A DNA stretch of 64,000 bases from JBGQOJ01 sp052119585 (GTDB lineage: Bacteria; Pseudomonadota; Alphaproteobacteria; Rhodobacterales; Rhodobacteraceae): assembly GCF_052119585.1 (NCBI RefSeq), contig NZ_JBGQOJ010000006.1:62001-126000 (forward strand), read 5' to 3'. Position numbers and translations under genes: made by a program. Shown piece by piece: positions 37,455 through 47,690 of the stretch. The stretch's first letter is position 1. The number at the start of each line of letters is the position of its first letter. A model generated the notes under the pieces. That model was given only the letters and a program-made list of their open reading frames with translations. It had not been told where the DNA came from and ran no database searches.

Positions 37455-38233
37455 TCGAGCGCGTCTTTCAGGCTGGACATCATACTGTGCGCCGTCAGAT
37501 CGCAGCGCATCGGCGTGACCGAAATATAACCTGCCAGATTGGCGTGGGCGTCCGACCCTTCGGCGGTGGGCATGTTCTGCACACCGCCCTTGATCCACAG
37601 GAATTTGCGCCCCGATGGCGAATGGTGCGGTTCGACCCCGAACGAGGTGTCGCGACGGAACCCTTGGGTGCAGACGCGCAGGCCTTTGACGTTTTCACCG
37701 GGAACGGGCGGAAAATTTACGTTGTAGAACAGTCGGTAATCGGCGCTGTCCCAGATGCCCTTGTCCAGCAATGCGCGCACTGTGGCCACGCCGTGGCGCG
37801 CGGCGGCGTCGAACGGGTCTTCCAGTTTGACGTTTTCAGGGCCGTAATATTGCGACATGGCGATGGCGGGGATGCCCTGCAATGCGGCCTCTATCGCGGC
37901 ACCGATCGTGCCCGAATACAGCGTATTCTCGGCGGCGTTGTTGCCCCGGTTCACGCCCGACAGCACCAGATCCGGGCGATGGGGCATCACGTCGTAAAGC
38001 GCCGCAAGAACGCAGTCCGCAGGAGAGCCCTCGGCGGCAAATCGGCGGGGGCCAAGTTCGGCGATCATCATCGGATGGGTATAGGAGATGCAGTGCCCGA
38101 CGCCCGATTGCTCGAATGCGGGGGCGACGGTCCAGACCTCGCCGGTGGGCCCTGCGATGTCCAGCGCGATCCGGGTCAGAATTTCCAGCCCCGGCGCGTT
38201 GATGCCGTCGTCATTGGTGATCAGAATACGCAT
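37451..38233 (-). CDS. surE: 5'/3'-nucleotidase SurE
   Basis: A divalent-metal nucleotidase of stationary-phase survival (260 residues). The N-terminal motif MRILITNDDGINAPGLEIL carries the Asp pair that binds metal. Also present are APAFEQSGVGHCISYTHP, the Ser metal-ligand loop, and LSGVNRGNNAAENTLYSGTIGAA. Length and start are typical. It is coupled to pcm by a four-base overlap and lies 70 bases after the SDR gene. Confidence 0.97.
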   Translation of the reverse strand: MRILITNDDGINAPGLEILTRIALDIAGPTGEVWTVAPAFEQSGVGHCISYTHPMMIAELGPRRFAAEGSPADCVLAALYDVMPHRPDLVLSGVNRGNNAAENTLYSGTIGAAIEAALQGIPAIAMSQYYGPENVKLEDPFDAAARHGVATVRALLDKGIWDSADYRLFYNVNFPPVPGENVKGLRVCTQGFRRDTSFGVEPHHSPSGRKFLWIKGGVQNMPTAEGSDAHANLAGYISVTPMRCDLTAHSMMSSLKDALE

Positions 38234-38303
38234 GTTTACCCGTGCCAGTTTGCCGTTTGACTATCCTTAGTCCAGCGACGGGCAGGGGTAAAGCAGGGCG
38301 CGC

Positions 38304-38948
38304 CTAAAGAGAGGCGATGATTTTGGCGGCCTCGGTTTTTGTGTCCGCAAGCACACTTTTGTCTTCGCCGGGGAAAAACCGGGCCCGGATCGCACTGGCC
38401 ATCGGGGCCGGGGTGGCGATGACAACGCGCGGTCCGGTCTTGACCGTTTCCGCAGCCCAACTGCGGGCAAGCGCGATTTGCGCGGCTTTGGATGCGCCGT
38501 AGGCCCCGAAAAATGCCGCACCCGCACGCGGGTCATCCAGAAACACGGCTGTTCCCGTGTTGCTGGCGTTCAGCAAGGGTTCGATAAAGGTGATCAGATG
38601 CGATGTCGCGCGGACGTTGCAGGCAAAGGTCTTGTCAAAGTCCTTTTCGTCGACAAACGGCGCGGGCGACATGGGGGGCGCGTGGATTGCGGCATGCACC
38701 CAAAGATCCAGCTTGCCCCAGCGGTCATGGATCGACCGGCACAGATGGCGCATCGCGTCATCATTGGTCACATCCATCGGCGCCAAAGTCGCCTGACCGC
38801 CCGCCGCCTGAATGCGGTCGTCCAGCTCTTCCAGTGCGCCGGTGGTCTTTGCCACGGCGATCACGTGATAGTCTGCCGCCAAAGCCTCGGCCATGGCGGC
38901 ACCGATCCCGCGCGATGCGCCGGTGACAAGGGCAATCTTTTCGCTCAT
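38304..38948 (-). CDS. Short-chain dehydrogenase/reductase family protein
   Basis: A 214-residue SDR coupled to purF by a four-base overlap. The cofactor motif is LVTGASRGIGAAMAEALA. The Tyr/Lys pair is present in AYGASKAAQIAL. The catalytic Ser, expected about 13 residues before the Tyr, is not seen: that stretch reads AVFLDDPRAG, with Asp or Leu at the position. Members of this small SDR group adjoin purF in Rhodobacterales; the substrate is unknown. Confidence 0.88.
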   Translation of the reverse strand: MSEKIALVTGASRGIGAAMAEALAADYHVIAVAKTTGALEELDDRIQAAGGQATLAPMDVTNDDAMRHLCRSIHDRWGKLDLWVHAAIHAPPMSPAPFVDEKDFDKTFACNVRATSHLITFIEPLLNASNTGTAVFLDDPRAGAAFFGAYGASKAAQIALARSWAAETVKTGPRVVIATPAPMASAIRARFFPGEDKSVLADTKTEAAKIIASL

Positions 38949-40411
38949 TCTGCGGCCTTTACCTCGAACCCTTTGGTGATCATGTCAGACGGGGCCACGG
39001 GGTATTCACCCGAGAAACAGGCGTCGCAATATTGCGGCTGGGCGGGGTTGCGGCCCTTGGCCTCGCCTGCGGCACGGTAAAGCCCGTCAAGCGATATGAA
39101 CTTCAGGCTGTCGACGCCGATAAAGTCGCGCATCTCGTCCTCGGTCATGTTTGCCGCCAGCAGCTTGCCGCGTTCCGGCGTATCCACGCCATAGAAACAC
39201 GGCCAGGCCGTGGGCGGCGATGCTATGCGAAAATGAACTTCGGCAGCGCCCGCATCCAGTATCATTTGCTTGATCTTGATCGAGGTCGTGCCACGCACCA
39301 CGCTGTCATCCACCAGAATGACCCGCTTGCCCTTGATCAGGGCGCGGTTCACGTTCAGCTTCAGACGCACGCCCATGTTGCGGATCTGCTCTGTCGGTTC
39401 GATAAAGGTCCGGCCCATATACTGGTTGCGGATGATGCCCATGGCATAGGGAATGCCGCTTTGCTGGGAAAACCCGATGGCCGCAGGCGTGCCGCTGTCC
39501 GGCACGGGGCAGACCAGATCGGCATCGACCGGTGCCTCTTTGGCCAGTTCGACCCCGATGGCCACGCGGGTTTCATAGACGGACCGGCCACCCAGAATAC
39601 TGTCGGGGCGGCTGAAATACACATGTTCGAAGATGCAGAAGCGGGGTTTCTTGCGCTCGAAGGGGTGAAAACTTTCGACGCCGTGCTTGGCGCTGATCAC
39701 GACCATCTCACCCGGCTCGATCTCGCGGACGAATTCGGCCCCGATGATGTCCAGCGCGCATGTCTCTGACGACAGGGCCCAGCCGTCGGCAACCTTGCCC
39801 AGAACCAACGGTCGCACGCCCAAGGGATCGCGCACGCCGATCAGCTTGGTGCGGGTCATGGCGACAATGGAAAACGCCCCCTCGACACGACGCAGCGCGT
39901 CTTTCATCCGCTCGGGGATGTTCTGCTGCAACGACCGCGCCATCAGATGGATGATGCATTCGCTGTCCGACGATGACTGGAAGATCGAGCCGCGCTCGAT
40001 CAGTTCCTTGCGCAGGGCAAGGGCATTGGTGATGTTGCCGTTATGGGCAATAGCCGCGCCGCCCATGGAGAACTCGCCAAAGAAGGGCTGCACGTCGCGG
40101 ATCTGGGTGTTGCCCTTTGATCCGGCGGTGGAATAGCGCACATGGCCGATCGACAACTGCCCGGGCAGCGTTTCCATCAGCGATGCTTTGGTGAAATTGT
40201 CGCGCACATAGCCAAAACGCCGGGCCGAGTTGAAACCGCTGTCAGCGTCAAAGCTGACGATGCCGCCCGCTTCCTGGCCGCGATGTTGAAGCGCGTGCAG
40301 TCCTAGGGCCACGAAGTTCGCCGCATCGGCCACGCCGATGACGCCAAACACGCCGCATTCTTCCTTAAGTTTATCGTCGTCAAACGGGTTGCTGGGCGGC
40401 AGGTCTCGCAT
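38945..40411 (-). CDS. purF: Amidophosphoribosyltransferase
   Basis: The first committed enzyme of purine synthesis, making phosphoribosylamine from PRPP and glutamine (488 residues). A propeptide of 18 residues precedes the N-terminal nucleophile Cys19 in KEECGVFGVIG. The glutaminase domain includes HVRYSTAGSKGNTQIRDVQP. The PRPP-binding motif is VILVDDSVVRGTTS. A C-terminal segment has PTAWPCFYGVDTP, part of the family core. The spacer upstream (219 bases) contains a repeat element and the probable promoter. Confidence 0.97.
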   Translation of the reverse strand: MRDLPPSNPFDDDKLKEECGVFGVIGVADAANFVALGLHALQHRGQEAGGIVSFDADSGFNSARRFGYVRDNFTKASLMETLPGQLSIGHVRYSTAGSKGNTQIRDVQPFFGEFSMGGAAIAHNGNITNALALRKELIERGSIFQSSSDSECIIHLMARSLQQNIPERMKDALRRVEGAFSIVAMTRTKLIGVRDPLGVRPLVLGKVADGWALSSETCALDIIGAEFVREIEPGEMVVISAKHGVESFHPFERKKPRFCIFEHVYFSRPDSILGGRSVYETRVAIGVELAKEAPVDADLVCPVPDSGTPAAIGFSQQSGIPYAMGIIRNQYMGRTFIEPTEQIRNMGVRLKLNVNRALIKGKRVILVDDSVVRGTTSIKIKQMILDAGAAEVHFRIASPPTAWPCFYGVDTPERGKLLAANMTEDEMRDFIGVDSLKFISLDGLYRAAGEAKGRNPAQPQYCDACFSGEYPVAPSDMITKGFEVKAAE

Positions 40412-40520
40412 GGGGGCGGGTGCTCCGAATCCGGCTAGGTAAGGTTTAGCCCCTCTTAGTCACTCCCGCAGCAAGTGTCACGAGCCGATGCGTCACGAAA
40501 CTGACATGGCGCGTATTTCG

Positions 40521-40620
40521 GGTGTTCTTCTCGGACCAAATACTCATCTTTTTCCTGCGACTGCAGGTCCTGCCAAAAGATCTAAAGCCTCCGGCAGGGG
40601 TATTTTCAGAACAAAGAAAC
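40521..40620. repeat. Intergenic modular repeat, copy 4 (inverted pair, outward order)
   Basis: In the spacer between cvpA and purF the minus-strand tail comes first (TTCTTCTCGGACCAAATACTC, at about 40525-40545). The plus-strand tail follows 50 bases later as GCCTCCGGCAGGGGTATTTTC with AGAACAAAGAA, at about 40587-40617. The tails match the other copies, but the hairpin parts are much shorter. GCCTCCGGC-GGG-TATTTT strings are common in intergenic DNA of this order, as I recall. Confidence 0.55.
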
Positions 40621-40630
40621 CGGCAAAAGG

Positions 40631-41185
40631 TTACGAGCCGCAGTTTCCGACCAGTTGTTCGTAGCGCGATACGATCCAGCCCGGCGCGTCTGCGGGGATC
40701 TGTTCGTCGATGTTGGTCTGGGTGCTGGCAAAAACCTTGGCGGTGCGGCTGTCGTCCACCATCGGGATCGACTGTTCGACCATCACGCGGCTGTAGACCA
40801 CCAATGCAACGGCGACCAGAAGGATGCCGCGCAGGGCACCGAAGAGGAACCCGAGGCCCTGATCCACGCCGCCGAGGGCGGAGCGTTGCACGATTCCCGC
40901 GAATAATGGCGTGAACAGCGACACGACAACAAGCGAGACCGCAAAGACCGCAGCAAAAGCCGCGATGATCGACAGTTCACAACTGTCACCGATGAATTCG
41001 CCCAGAACGGGGATTTCCTTGATCAGGGGTTCGACCTGATGCGCAAAAAGGAACGCCAGAACCGCGGCGGCGATCCAACCTGCGATGGACATTGCCTCGC
41101 GGACAAAGCCACGCGAATAGGCGAGCAACGCAGATACAATGATAACCAGCGCAACCACGCCATCGATAATGGTAAAACCGTCCAT
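40631..41185 (-). CDS. cvpA: CvpA family membrane protein
   Basis: A 184-residue membrane protein with four predicted helices, starting MDGFTIIDGVVALVIIVSALLAYSRGFVREAMSIAGW, the CvpA signature split by the short loop SRG. CvpA is needed for colicin V production in E. coli and, more generally, for envelope stress tolerance. It often lies near purF, as here. The C-terminal tail is soluble and ends CGS. It follows radA by 18 bases. Confidence 0.92.
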   Translation of the reverse strand: MDGFTIIDGVVALVIIVSALLAYSRGFVREAMSIAGWIAAAVLAFLFAHQVEPLIKEIPVLGEFIGDSCELSIIAAFAAVFAVSLVVVSLFTPLFAGIVQRSALGGVDQGLGFLFGALRGILLVAVALVVYSRVMVEQSIPMVDDSRTAKVFASTQTNIDEQIPADAPGWIVSRYEQLVGNCGS

Positions 41186-41203
41186 GCTTTTGCCCTTATG
41201 CGG

Positions 41204-42568
<1,365 letters not shown>

Positions 42569-42581
42569 AGGGCCTTGTGGA

Positions 42582-43028
42582 CTAGGCCGCGGGTTTCGGC
42601 AAGCGGTCGGTTGCGATGCCGATCACCAGACTGGCCAGAATGCAGGCGGTGAACAGATACAGGCCCCACGCGGTTTCCAATCGGCCCAGGCCCACGCCCT
42701 TGGCAATCACGATGTAAAGCGCGATCAGAAACACATCGGCCATGGCCAGTTTCCCGAGTAGCCCAAGGGCCGGCATCAGGCGTGGCGACAGATACCCGAA
42801 TTGCACCAGCGCCAGCCCAAGGGTTTTGAGAAACGGCGCAACCAGTGCAAAGAACGTCACGGCCAGCGCAAGGAACACATCCTTGGCCCAAAGCGTTTGC
42901 AGCCCCGAGACAACAGAGATTTCCGACAGGCTGAAATAGGGCAGCAGCCCTGCCTTCATCAGGGGCGCGAACCATGCCACGGGAAACAGGATCAGAAGCG
43001 AAAGATTGGCGAGGCGAAGGAGGGTCAT
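42582..43028 (-). CDS. PqiA-like (paraquat-inducible protein A) membrane protein
   Basis: A 148-residue protein with four hydrophobic segments. The stretch LGLVQFGYLSPRLMPALGLLGKLAMADVFLIALYIVIAKG resembles one half of PqiA, including the MxDVFLIALL-type motif. E. coli PqiA has two such halves and zinc-finger Cys; here only a single half without those Cys is seen. PqiA works with PqiB/C in lipid transport across the envelope, and mlaF-mlaE stand just upstream. The start at 43028 (MTLLRLANLSL) is preferred to the longer Arg/Pro-rich reading. Confidence 0.75.
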   Translation of the reverse strand: MTLLRLANLSLLILFPVAWFAPLMKAGLLPYFSLSEISVVSGLQTLWAKDVFLALAVTFFALVAPFLKTLGLALVQFGYLSPRLMPALGLLGKLAMADVFLIALYIVIAKGVGLGRLETAWGLYLFTACILASLVIGIATDRLPKPAA

Positions 43029-43159
43029 TTGCGCGGCAAGGGTCCTGTGTCTGACGCCTGATATAAAGGCGCAAACCTTACGGCTTGCAAGCCTTGGCGG
43101 CCCGTGGCGCCTGGATCTGTGCGGTGGTCCGGGCGGTCCTGATTGCGGTGTGGCGGCAA

Positions 43160-43906
43160 TCACCTGACCGCTTCGATCGGGCCCACGGCCCGACCGTTGA
43201 TGAACTGGTCAAGATAGGGGTCGCCGCTGGCATCCATCTGACCCACCGGACCGGACCACTGGATGACGCCCGCATGTAACATGGCGACCGTGTCGGCAAT
43301 CTCGCGCACGCTTCGCATATCGTGGGTGATGGTCATGGCGGTGACGCCCATCTCGACCACGATCTCGCGGATCAGTTCGTTGATGACGCCGGACATGATC
43401 GGATCGAGGCCCGATGTGGGTTCGTCGAAAAAGATGATTTCCGGCTCTGCCGCGATGGCGCGGGCAAGGCCCACACGTTTCTGCATACCGCCCGACAATT
43501 CTGCCGGATAGCGGTCTGCGACATCGGGCTTCAGCCCGACGCGGCGCAACTTTTCTATCGCGATCTCTCGTGCCTCTGCGGGTTTGTGTTTGGCCGGGCC
43601 ACGCATCAGGCGAAAGGCGACATTTTGCCAGACGGTCATGGAATCGAACAACGCCCCACCCTGAAACAGCATCCCGAACCGGGCCAGAAACGCGTCACGC
43701 TCTGCCGTCATCGCATCCTCGCCATCGACGGTGATACTGCCTGTATCGGGCGTCACCAGTCCCAGAATGCATTTCAGCATCACCGACTTGCCGGTGCCAG
43801 ATCCACCGATCACCACCATGCTGGTGCCCGTCGGGATCGTCAGATTGACCCCGCGCAGCACCGCATTGGTGCCGAATGTCTTGTGAACGTCGGTCAGGGT
43901 AATCAT
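43160..43906 (-). CDS. mlaF: MlaF-type phospholipid ABC transporter ATPase
   Basis: A 248-residue ATPase with VIGGSGTGKSVMLKCILG (Walker A), LSGGMQKRVGLARAIAAEPEI (signature) and IIFFDEPTSGLDPIMSGVIN (Walker B), each typical of MlaF/Ttg2A-type transporters that keep outer-membrane lipid asymmetry. It overlaps mlaE by four bases. The usual partner MlaD is not next to it in the window, so its third component must lie elsewhere. Confidence 0.92.
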   Translation of the reverse strand: MITLTDVHKTFGTNAVLRGVNLTIPTGTSMVVIGGSGTGKSVMLKCILGLVTPDTGSITVDGEDAMTAERDAFLARFGMLFQGGALFDSMTVWQNVAFRLMRGPAKHKPAEAREIAIEKLRRVGLKPDVADRYPAELSGGMQKRVGLARAIAAEPEIIFFDEPTSGLDPIMSGVINELIREIVVEMGVTAMTITHDMRSVREIADTVAMLHAGVIQWSGPVGQMDASGDPYLDQFINGRAVGPIEAVR

Positions 43907-44688
43907 GCGCTGAAAAACAGTTCTGTCAGGATGTAGTTCGAGGCAAGGATCAGCACAGAGGCCGCAACCACCGCCTGCCGCACCGCATTACCGACGCCCT
44001 GCGCCCCGCGACCCGAGTTCATGCCGTAATAACACCCCATAAGGGCAACGATGAAGCCAAAGACAGCACCTTTGACAAGCCCCGACCCGACATCCCAGAA
44101 TTCCAGAAAATCAGCGGTATTGCTTAGGTAAGCGGCAGAGTTGAAGCCAAGCCGGTTCACGCCGACCAGATAGCCCCCCATGATCCCGATGGCATCCCCG
44201 ACCGCCACAAGAACCGGCACCGCCAGCGTGGCCGCCAACACGCGGGGCACGGTCAGGTATTTCATCGGATGGGTGGACAGGGTGACCAGCGCGTCGATTT
44301 GCTCGGTGACCTTCATCGTCCCGATCTCTGCCGCGATCGAACTGGCCACGCGCGCTGCGACCATCAGACCGCCCAGAACCGGCCCCAGCTCGCGCACCAT
44401 GCCGATGGCGACGATAGAGGGCACAACGGCCTCGGCGTTGAACCGCGAGCCACCGGCATAGATCTGCAACGCCAATGCGCCGCCGGTGAACACGGCCGTC
44501 AGCCCGACGACAGGCAGGCTGAAATAGCCGATCTGCATCAGCGCGGTCAGGAATTCCCGGATATAGAACGGCGGACGCACCAGATGGCCCAGCGTCTGGC
44601 CTGCAAACAGCGCGATCCGGCCGATGGTGGCACAGATCGTCAGGGTCAGGCGACCAAGCGAGGCGACAGGTGACAGAACCAAAATCAC
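43903..44688 (-). CDS. mlaE: MlaE-type ABC transporter permease
   Basis: A 261-residue permease of the MlaE family with about five helices. Family segments include VVGLTAVFTGGALALQIYAGG, RELGPVLGGLMVAARVASSIAAEIGTM and TEQIDALVTLSTHPMKYLTVPRVLA, each around the coupling-helix region. It overlaps alr (upstream) and mlaF (downstream) by four bases each, so the three are coupled. The expected role is phospholipid traffic between the membranes. Confidence 0.93.
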   Translation of the reverse strand: MILVLSPVASLGRLTLTICATIGRIALFAGQTLGHLVRPPFYIREFLTALMQIGYFSLPVVGLTAVFTGGALALQIYAGGSRFNAEAVVPSIVAIGMVRELGPVLGGLMVAARVASSIAAEIGTMKVTEQIDALVTLSTHPMKYLTVPRVLAATLAVPVLVAVGDAIGIMGGYLVGVNRLGFNSAAYLSNTADFLEFWDVGSGLVKGAVFGFIVALMGCYYGMNSGRGAQGVGNAVRQAVVAASVLILASNYILTELFFSA

Positions 44689-45734
44689 GCGTGCCCACCA
44701 CTGTAGCGGCGCGTATACCGCGCGCCAAGCGAGGTCAGGATCTCGTATCCGATGGTGTCCGCCATGGCGGCAAGCTGATCAACGGTCTGGTTCGGCCCGA
44801 GGATATCAAGACAGGACGGTGTTTCCGCCAGATGGGTGATGTCGACGCCGATCATATCCATTGATACGCGGCCTGCGACGGGGCAGGGCGTATCCTCGTG
44901 GAACAGACGCGCCTTGTTCGACATCTTGCGCAGCAACCCGTCGGCATAGCCACCCGACACCGTCGCGATGCGCGATGCGATTTCGGCGGTCCATGTGCCG
45001 CCGTATCCCACGGTCTCGTCCGTCTCGACGTCCCGTGTCTGGATCACCGGCAGCGACAGACTGACCACAGGCGTTGCCGCATCGAACGGGGCGCCGCCAT
45101 AAAGGCCGATGCCGGGGCGCGTCAGATCAAAGTGATAGTCAGGGCCCAACAAGATGCCGCCCGTTGCGGACAGGGACCGGGGCACGGTCACCCCGTCGGT
45201 CATGTCGTGAAACGTCTTCAACTGCGCCGCGTTCATCGGGTGGTCCGGTTCGTCGGCGCAGGCCAGATGGCTCATGATCAGGGTGGGGGATTGCTGCAAG
45301 GCGATCTCGGCGATGGCGGCCCATTCGGGCAGCTCCATGCCCAGCCGGTTCATGCCGGTGTCGAGCTGGATGCCGAAGGGATGACCCGGCAAGGCCTCGA
45401 AATGGCGGGTGATCTGCTCGATGCTGTTCAGCATGGGCGTCAGATACAGGTCGTGGATCATATCGGTGTCGCCGCGCATATGACCTGAAAAGATCGAAAT
45501 TTCCGGCCCCGGCCCAAGGGCCTGACGCACCGCAGCGCCTTCCTCGGCGGCGGCCACGAAAAAGCGGCGCGCCCCGGCCTGCGCAAGCGCTCGCGCGACG
45601 CGCCCCGCCCCAAGTCCGTAGCCGTCAGCCTTGACCACCGCGGCGGTCTGCACATCGGTTGATGTCATCGCATCCAGCGCGCGCCAGTTGGCCGCCAGAG
45701 CGTCGAGGTCGATTGTAAGTGTCGCTGTTCCCAT
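44685..45734 (-). CDS. alr: Alanine racemase
   Basis: Makes D-alanine for peptidoglycan (349 residues). Lys35 in AVVKADGYGLGAG binds pyridoxal phosphate, and the catalytic Tyr lies in VSGGYADGLLRK. The C-terminal beta-domain has GRVSMDMIGVDIT. The length fits the family. It is coupled to mlaE, and a repeat element separates it from dnaB upstream. Confidence 0.96.
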   Translation of the reverse strand: MGTATLTIDLDALAANWRALDAMTSTDVQTAAVVKADGYGLGAGRVARALAQAGARRFFVAAAEEGAAVRQALGPGPEISIFSGHMRGDTDMIHDLYLTPMLNSIEQITRHFEALPGHPFGIQLDTGMNRLGMELPEWAAIAEIALQQSPTLIMSHLACADEPDHPMNAAQLKTFHDMTDGVTVPRSLSATGGILLGPDYHFDLTRPGIGLYGGAPFDAATPVVSLSLPVIQTRDVETDETVGYGGTWTAEIASRIATVSGGYADGLLRKMSNKARLFHEDTPCPVAGRVSMDMIGVDITHLAETPSCLDILGPNQTVDQLAAMADTIGYEILTSLGARYTRRYSGGHA

Positions 45735-45781
45735 GTCGGGGTTTTGACAGGCGGGCGGGCAAGGTCAAGGAAAAAGCAAAC

Positions 45782-45936
45782 GGAGGCGCTTGCAGCGCCA
45801 TTTCTAGATGCGCTTCGCGCGGTTTTCCGCTTCGCGAAGGATATTTTAACCAAGAAGAATGAGATTTTCTGTTTTCTTTTTGGGAACAATATCCCGGGGT
45901 TCGGGGCAGAGCCCCGATCCGCGCCGCAGGCGCAGG
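45782..45936. repeat. Intergenic modular repeat, copy 5 (inverted pair)
   Basis: In the spacer between dnaB and alr. The plus-strand copy has three mini-hairpins in order (GGCGCTTGCAGCGCC, GCGCTTCGCGC, CCGCTTCGCGAAGG) and the tail GGATATTTTAACCAAGAAGA, ending about 45858. It aligns in order with the minus-strand copy at 31745-31924. A second, weaker tail faces it (TTTCTTTTTGGGAACAATATC, about 45873-45893), followed by the strong hairpin CGGGGCAGAGCCCCG at about 45902-45916 and CGCCGCAGGCG. The hairpins may also end dnaB transcripts. Confidence 0.65.
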
Positions 45937-45937
45937 A

Positions 45938-47434
45938 TTAGAAGTCTGTGCCGCCTTCGCCCTGCTGCCAGCTTTTCGCAAGGTTGCCAAAGCGCGTGAA
46001 CCTGCCTTCGAATGACAGTTCGACCGTGCCGATCGGGCCGTGACGCTGTTTGCCGATGATGACCTCGGCCTTGCCGTGCAGGCGCTCCATTTCTTCTTGC
46101 CACATGGCGATCTTTTCCATCTCGTGGTCGCCGGGCTTTTCGCGCTCTTTGTAATATTCTTCGCGGAAGACGAACATCACGACGTCGGCGTCCTGCTCGA
46201 TCGATCCGGATTCGCGCAGGTCGCTGAGTTGGGGCCGCTTGTCTTCGCGGCTTTCTACCGCACGGCTGAGCTGCGACAGGGCAATGACCGGAATATCCAG
46301 TTCCTTGGCCACGGCCTTCAGGCCCTGGGTGATCTCGGAAACCTCGTTTACGCGGTTTTCGCCCTTGCCGGTTCCACGCAGCAGCTGAAGGTAGTCGACG
46401 ATTAGAACGTCCAGCCCGTGGGTCCGCTTCAGGCGGCGCGCGCGGGCGGCCAGCTGGCTGATCGGCAGCGCGGGGGTGTCGTCGATGAAAAGGGGGCAGG
46501 CCTCCAGCGCCTTGGCGGCATCGACCAGACGGCGGAATTCTGCCTCGGTCATGTCGCCTGACCTGATCTGCTGGCTGGGCACCTCTGCCGCTTCGGACAG
46601 GATCCGCGCGGCGAGCTGTTCAGAGCTCATCTCGAGGCTGAAAAAGCCGACGACGCCACCGTCCACAGCGCCTTCGGATCCGTCCTGTTTCAGGCCCTTT
46701 TTATAGGCTTTCGCGATGTTGAAGGCGATGTTTGTGGCCAGCGAGGTCTTCCCCATGGACGGGCGACCGGCAAGGATCAGAAGGTCGGAGCGGTGTAGGC
46801 CGCCCAGTTTCTTGTCCATATCGACAAGACCGGTGGACACGCCCGACAATCCTCCATCGCGCTGGTAGGCGGCGTTGGCCGAATTGACCGCATCGGTCAC
46901 GGCGCGCAGGAAGGATTGGAAACCGGTTTCAGACTGTCCCTGTTCGCCCAGTTTGTAAAGGCGTTGTTCGGCCTCGACGATCTGTTCTTTCGGCTCGCTT
47001 GCGACGTCGATCTTGGCGGCGGTCGCGGAAATGTCGCGGCCCAGCTGGATCAGTTCGCGGCGGATCGCGAGATCGTAGATCATCTGCGCATAATCACGGG
47101 CGGCAAACGAGGAAATTGCGGCACCAGCCAGACGGGCCAGATAGGCGGGGCCGCCCAGCTCTTTCAGGCCGTCGTCGTCTTCGAGGAAAATCTTCAGCGT
47201 GACCGGCGAGGCGAGCTGGTTCTTGGAAATCTTCGCAACGGCGACCTCGTAGATTCGCTGGTGCACGGGGTCGTTGAAATGATGCGGTTTGATGATCGAG
47301 GCAACGCGGTCATAGATGTCGTTGTTCGTCAGAATCGCGCCGAGAAGTTGTTGTTCGGCCTCGATATTATGCGGCAGATAATCCGAGGTTGCTGCCGCTG
47401 CTGCGGCCTGTGCGATCGACGATATCTCGTTCAT
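45938..47434 (-). CDS. dnaB: Replicative DNA helicase DnaB
   Basis: The ring helicase of the replication fork (498 residues). The N-terminal DnaA/DnaG-interaction domain starts at PHNIEAEQQLLGAILTNN. Walker A is ILAGRPSMGKTSLATN, Walker B is in LDVLIVDYLQLLRG, and motifs H3 and H4 are visible in VIALSQLSRAVESREDKRPQLSDLRESG split in two. No intein is present. It ends KSWQQGEGGTDF. It follows pyrE by 256 bases, in which no gene is evident. Confidence 0.97.
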   Translation of the reverse strand: MNEISSIAQAAAAAATSDYLPHNIEAEQQLLGAILTNNDIYDRVASIIKPHHFNDPVHQRIYEVAVAKISKNQLASPVTLKIFLEDDDGLKELGGPAYLARLAGAAISSFAARDYAQMIYDLAIRRELIQLGRDISATAAKIDVASEPKEQIVEAEQRLYKLGEQGQSETGFQSFLRAVTDAVNSANAAYQRDGGLSGVSTGLVDMDKKLGGLHRSDLLILAGRPSMGKTSLATNIAFNIAKAYKKGLKQDGSEGAVDGGVVGFFSLEMSSEQLAARILSEAAEVPSQQIRSGDMTEAEFRRLVDAAKALEACPLFIDDTPALPISQLAARARRLKRTHGLDVLIVDYLQLLRGTGKGENRVNEVSEITQGLKAVAKELDIPVIALSQLSRAVESREDKRPQLSDLRESGSIEQDADVVMFVFREEYYKEREKPGDHEMEKIAMWQEEMERLHGKAEVIIGKQRHGPIGTVELSFEGRFTRFGNLAKSWQQGEGGTDF

Positions 47435-47690
47435 TTTTTATGCCCCTGTCTTCCCGACGTTTGTCATAAAACTGTTGGCCCATCGGGGCAAAATGTATGT
47501 TTATGTGGATTGTTTGCGCAACCAGCGTACACCCCACATTATGCGCCCTTGTAGGGCGTGTCGTCAATATATAGGCGCTGTGTCCCGCACGCTTGCGCAA
47601 AATTACAACGGTTCCGAATTTTTCGAGGTCGGCGCGCAGACCGCTGTCGGGCCTACTCGCCACCACTTCGAACTGCGATTCGCAAGCCGG

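Noticed and set aside
47367..47666. 99-codon minus-strand frame between pyrE and dnaB
   Set aside because: It overlaps the start of dnaB in another frame and shows no motif; the 256-base spacer probably just holds the dnaB promoter.
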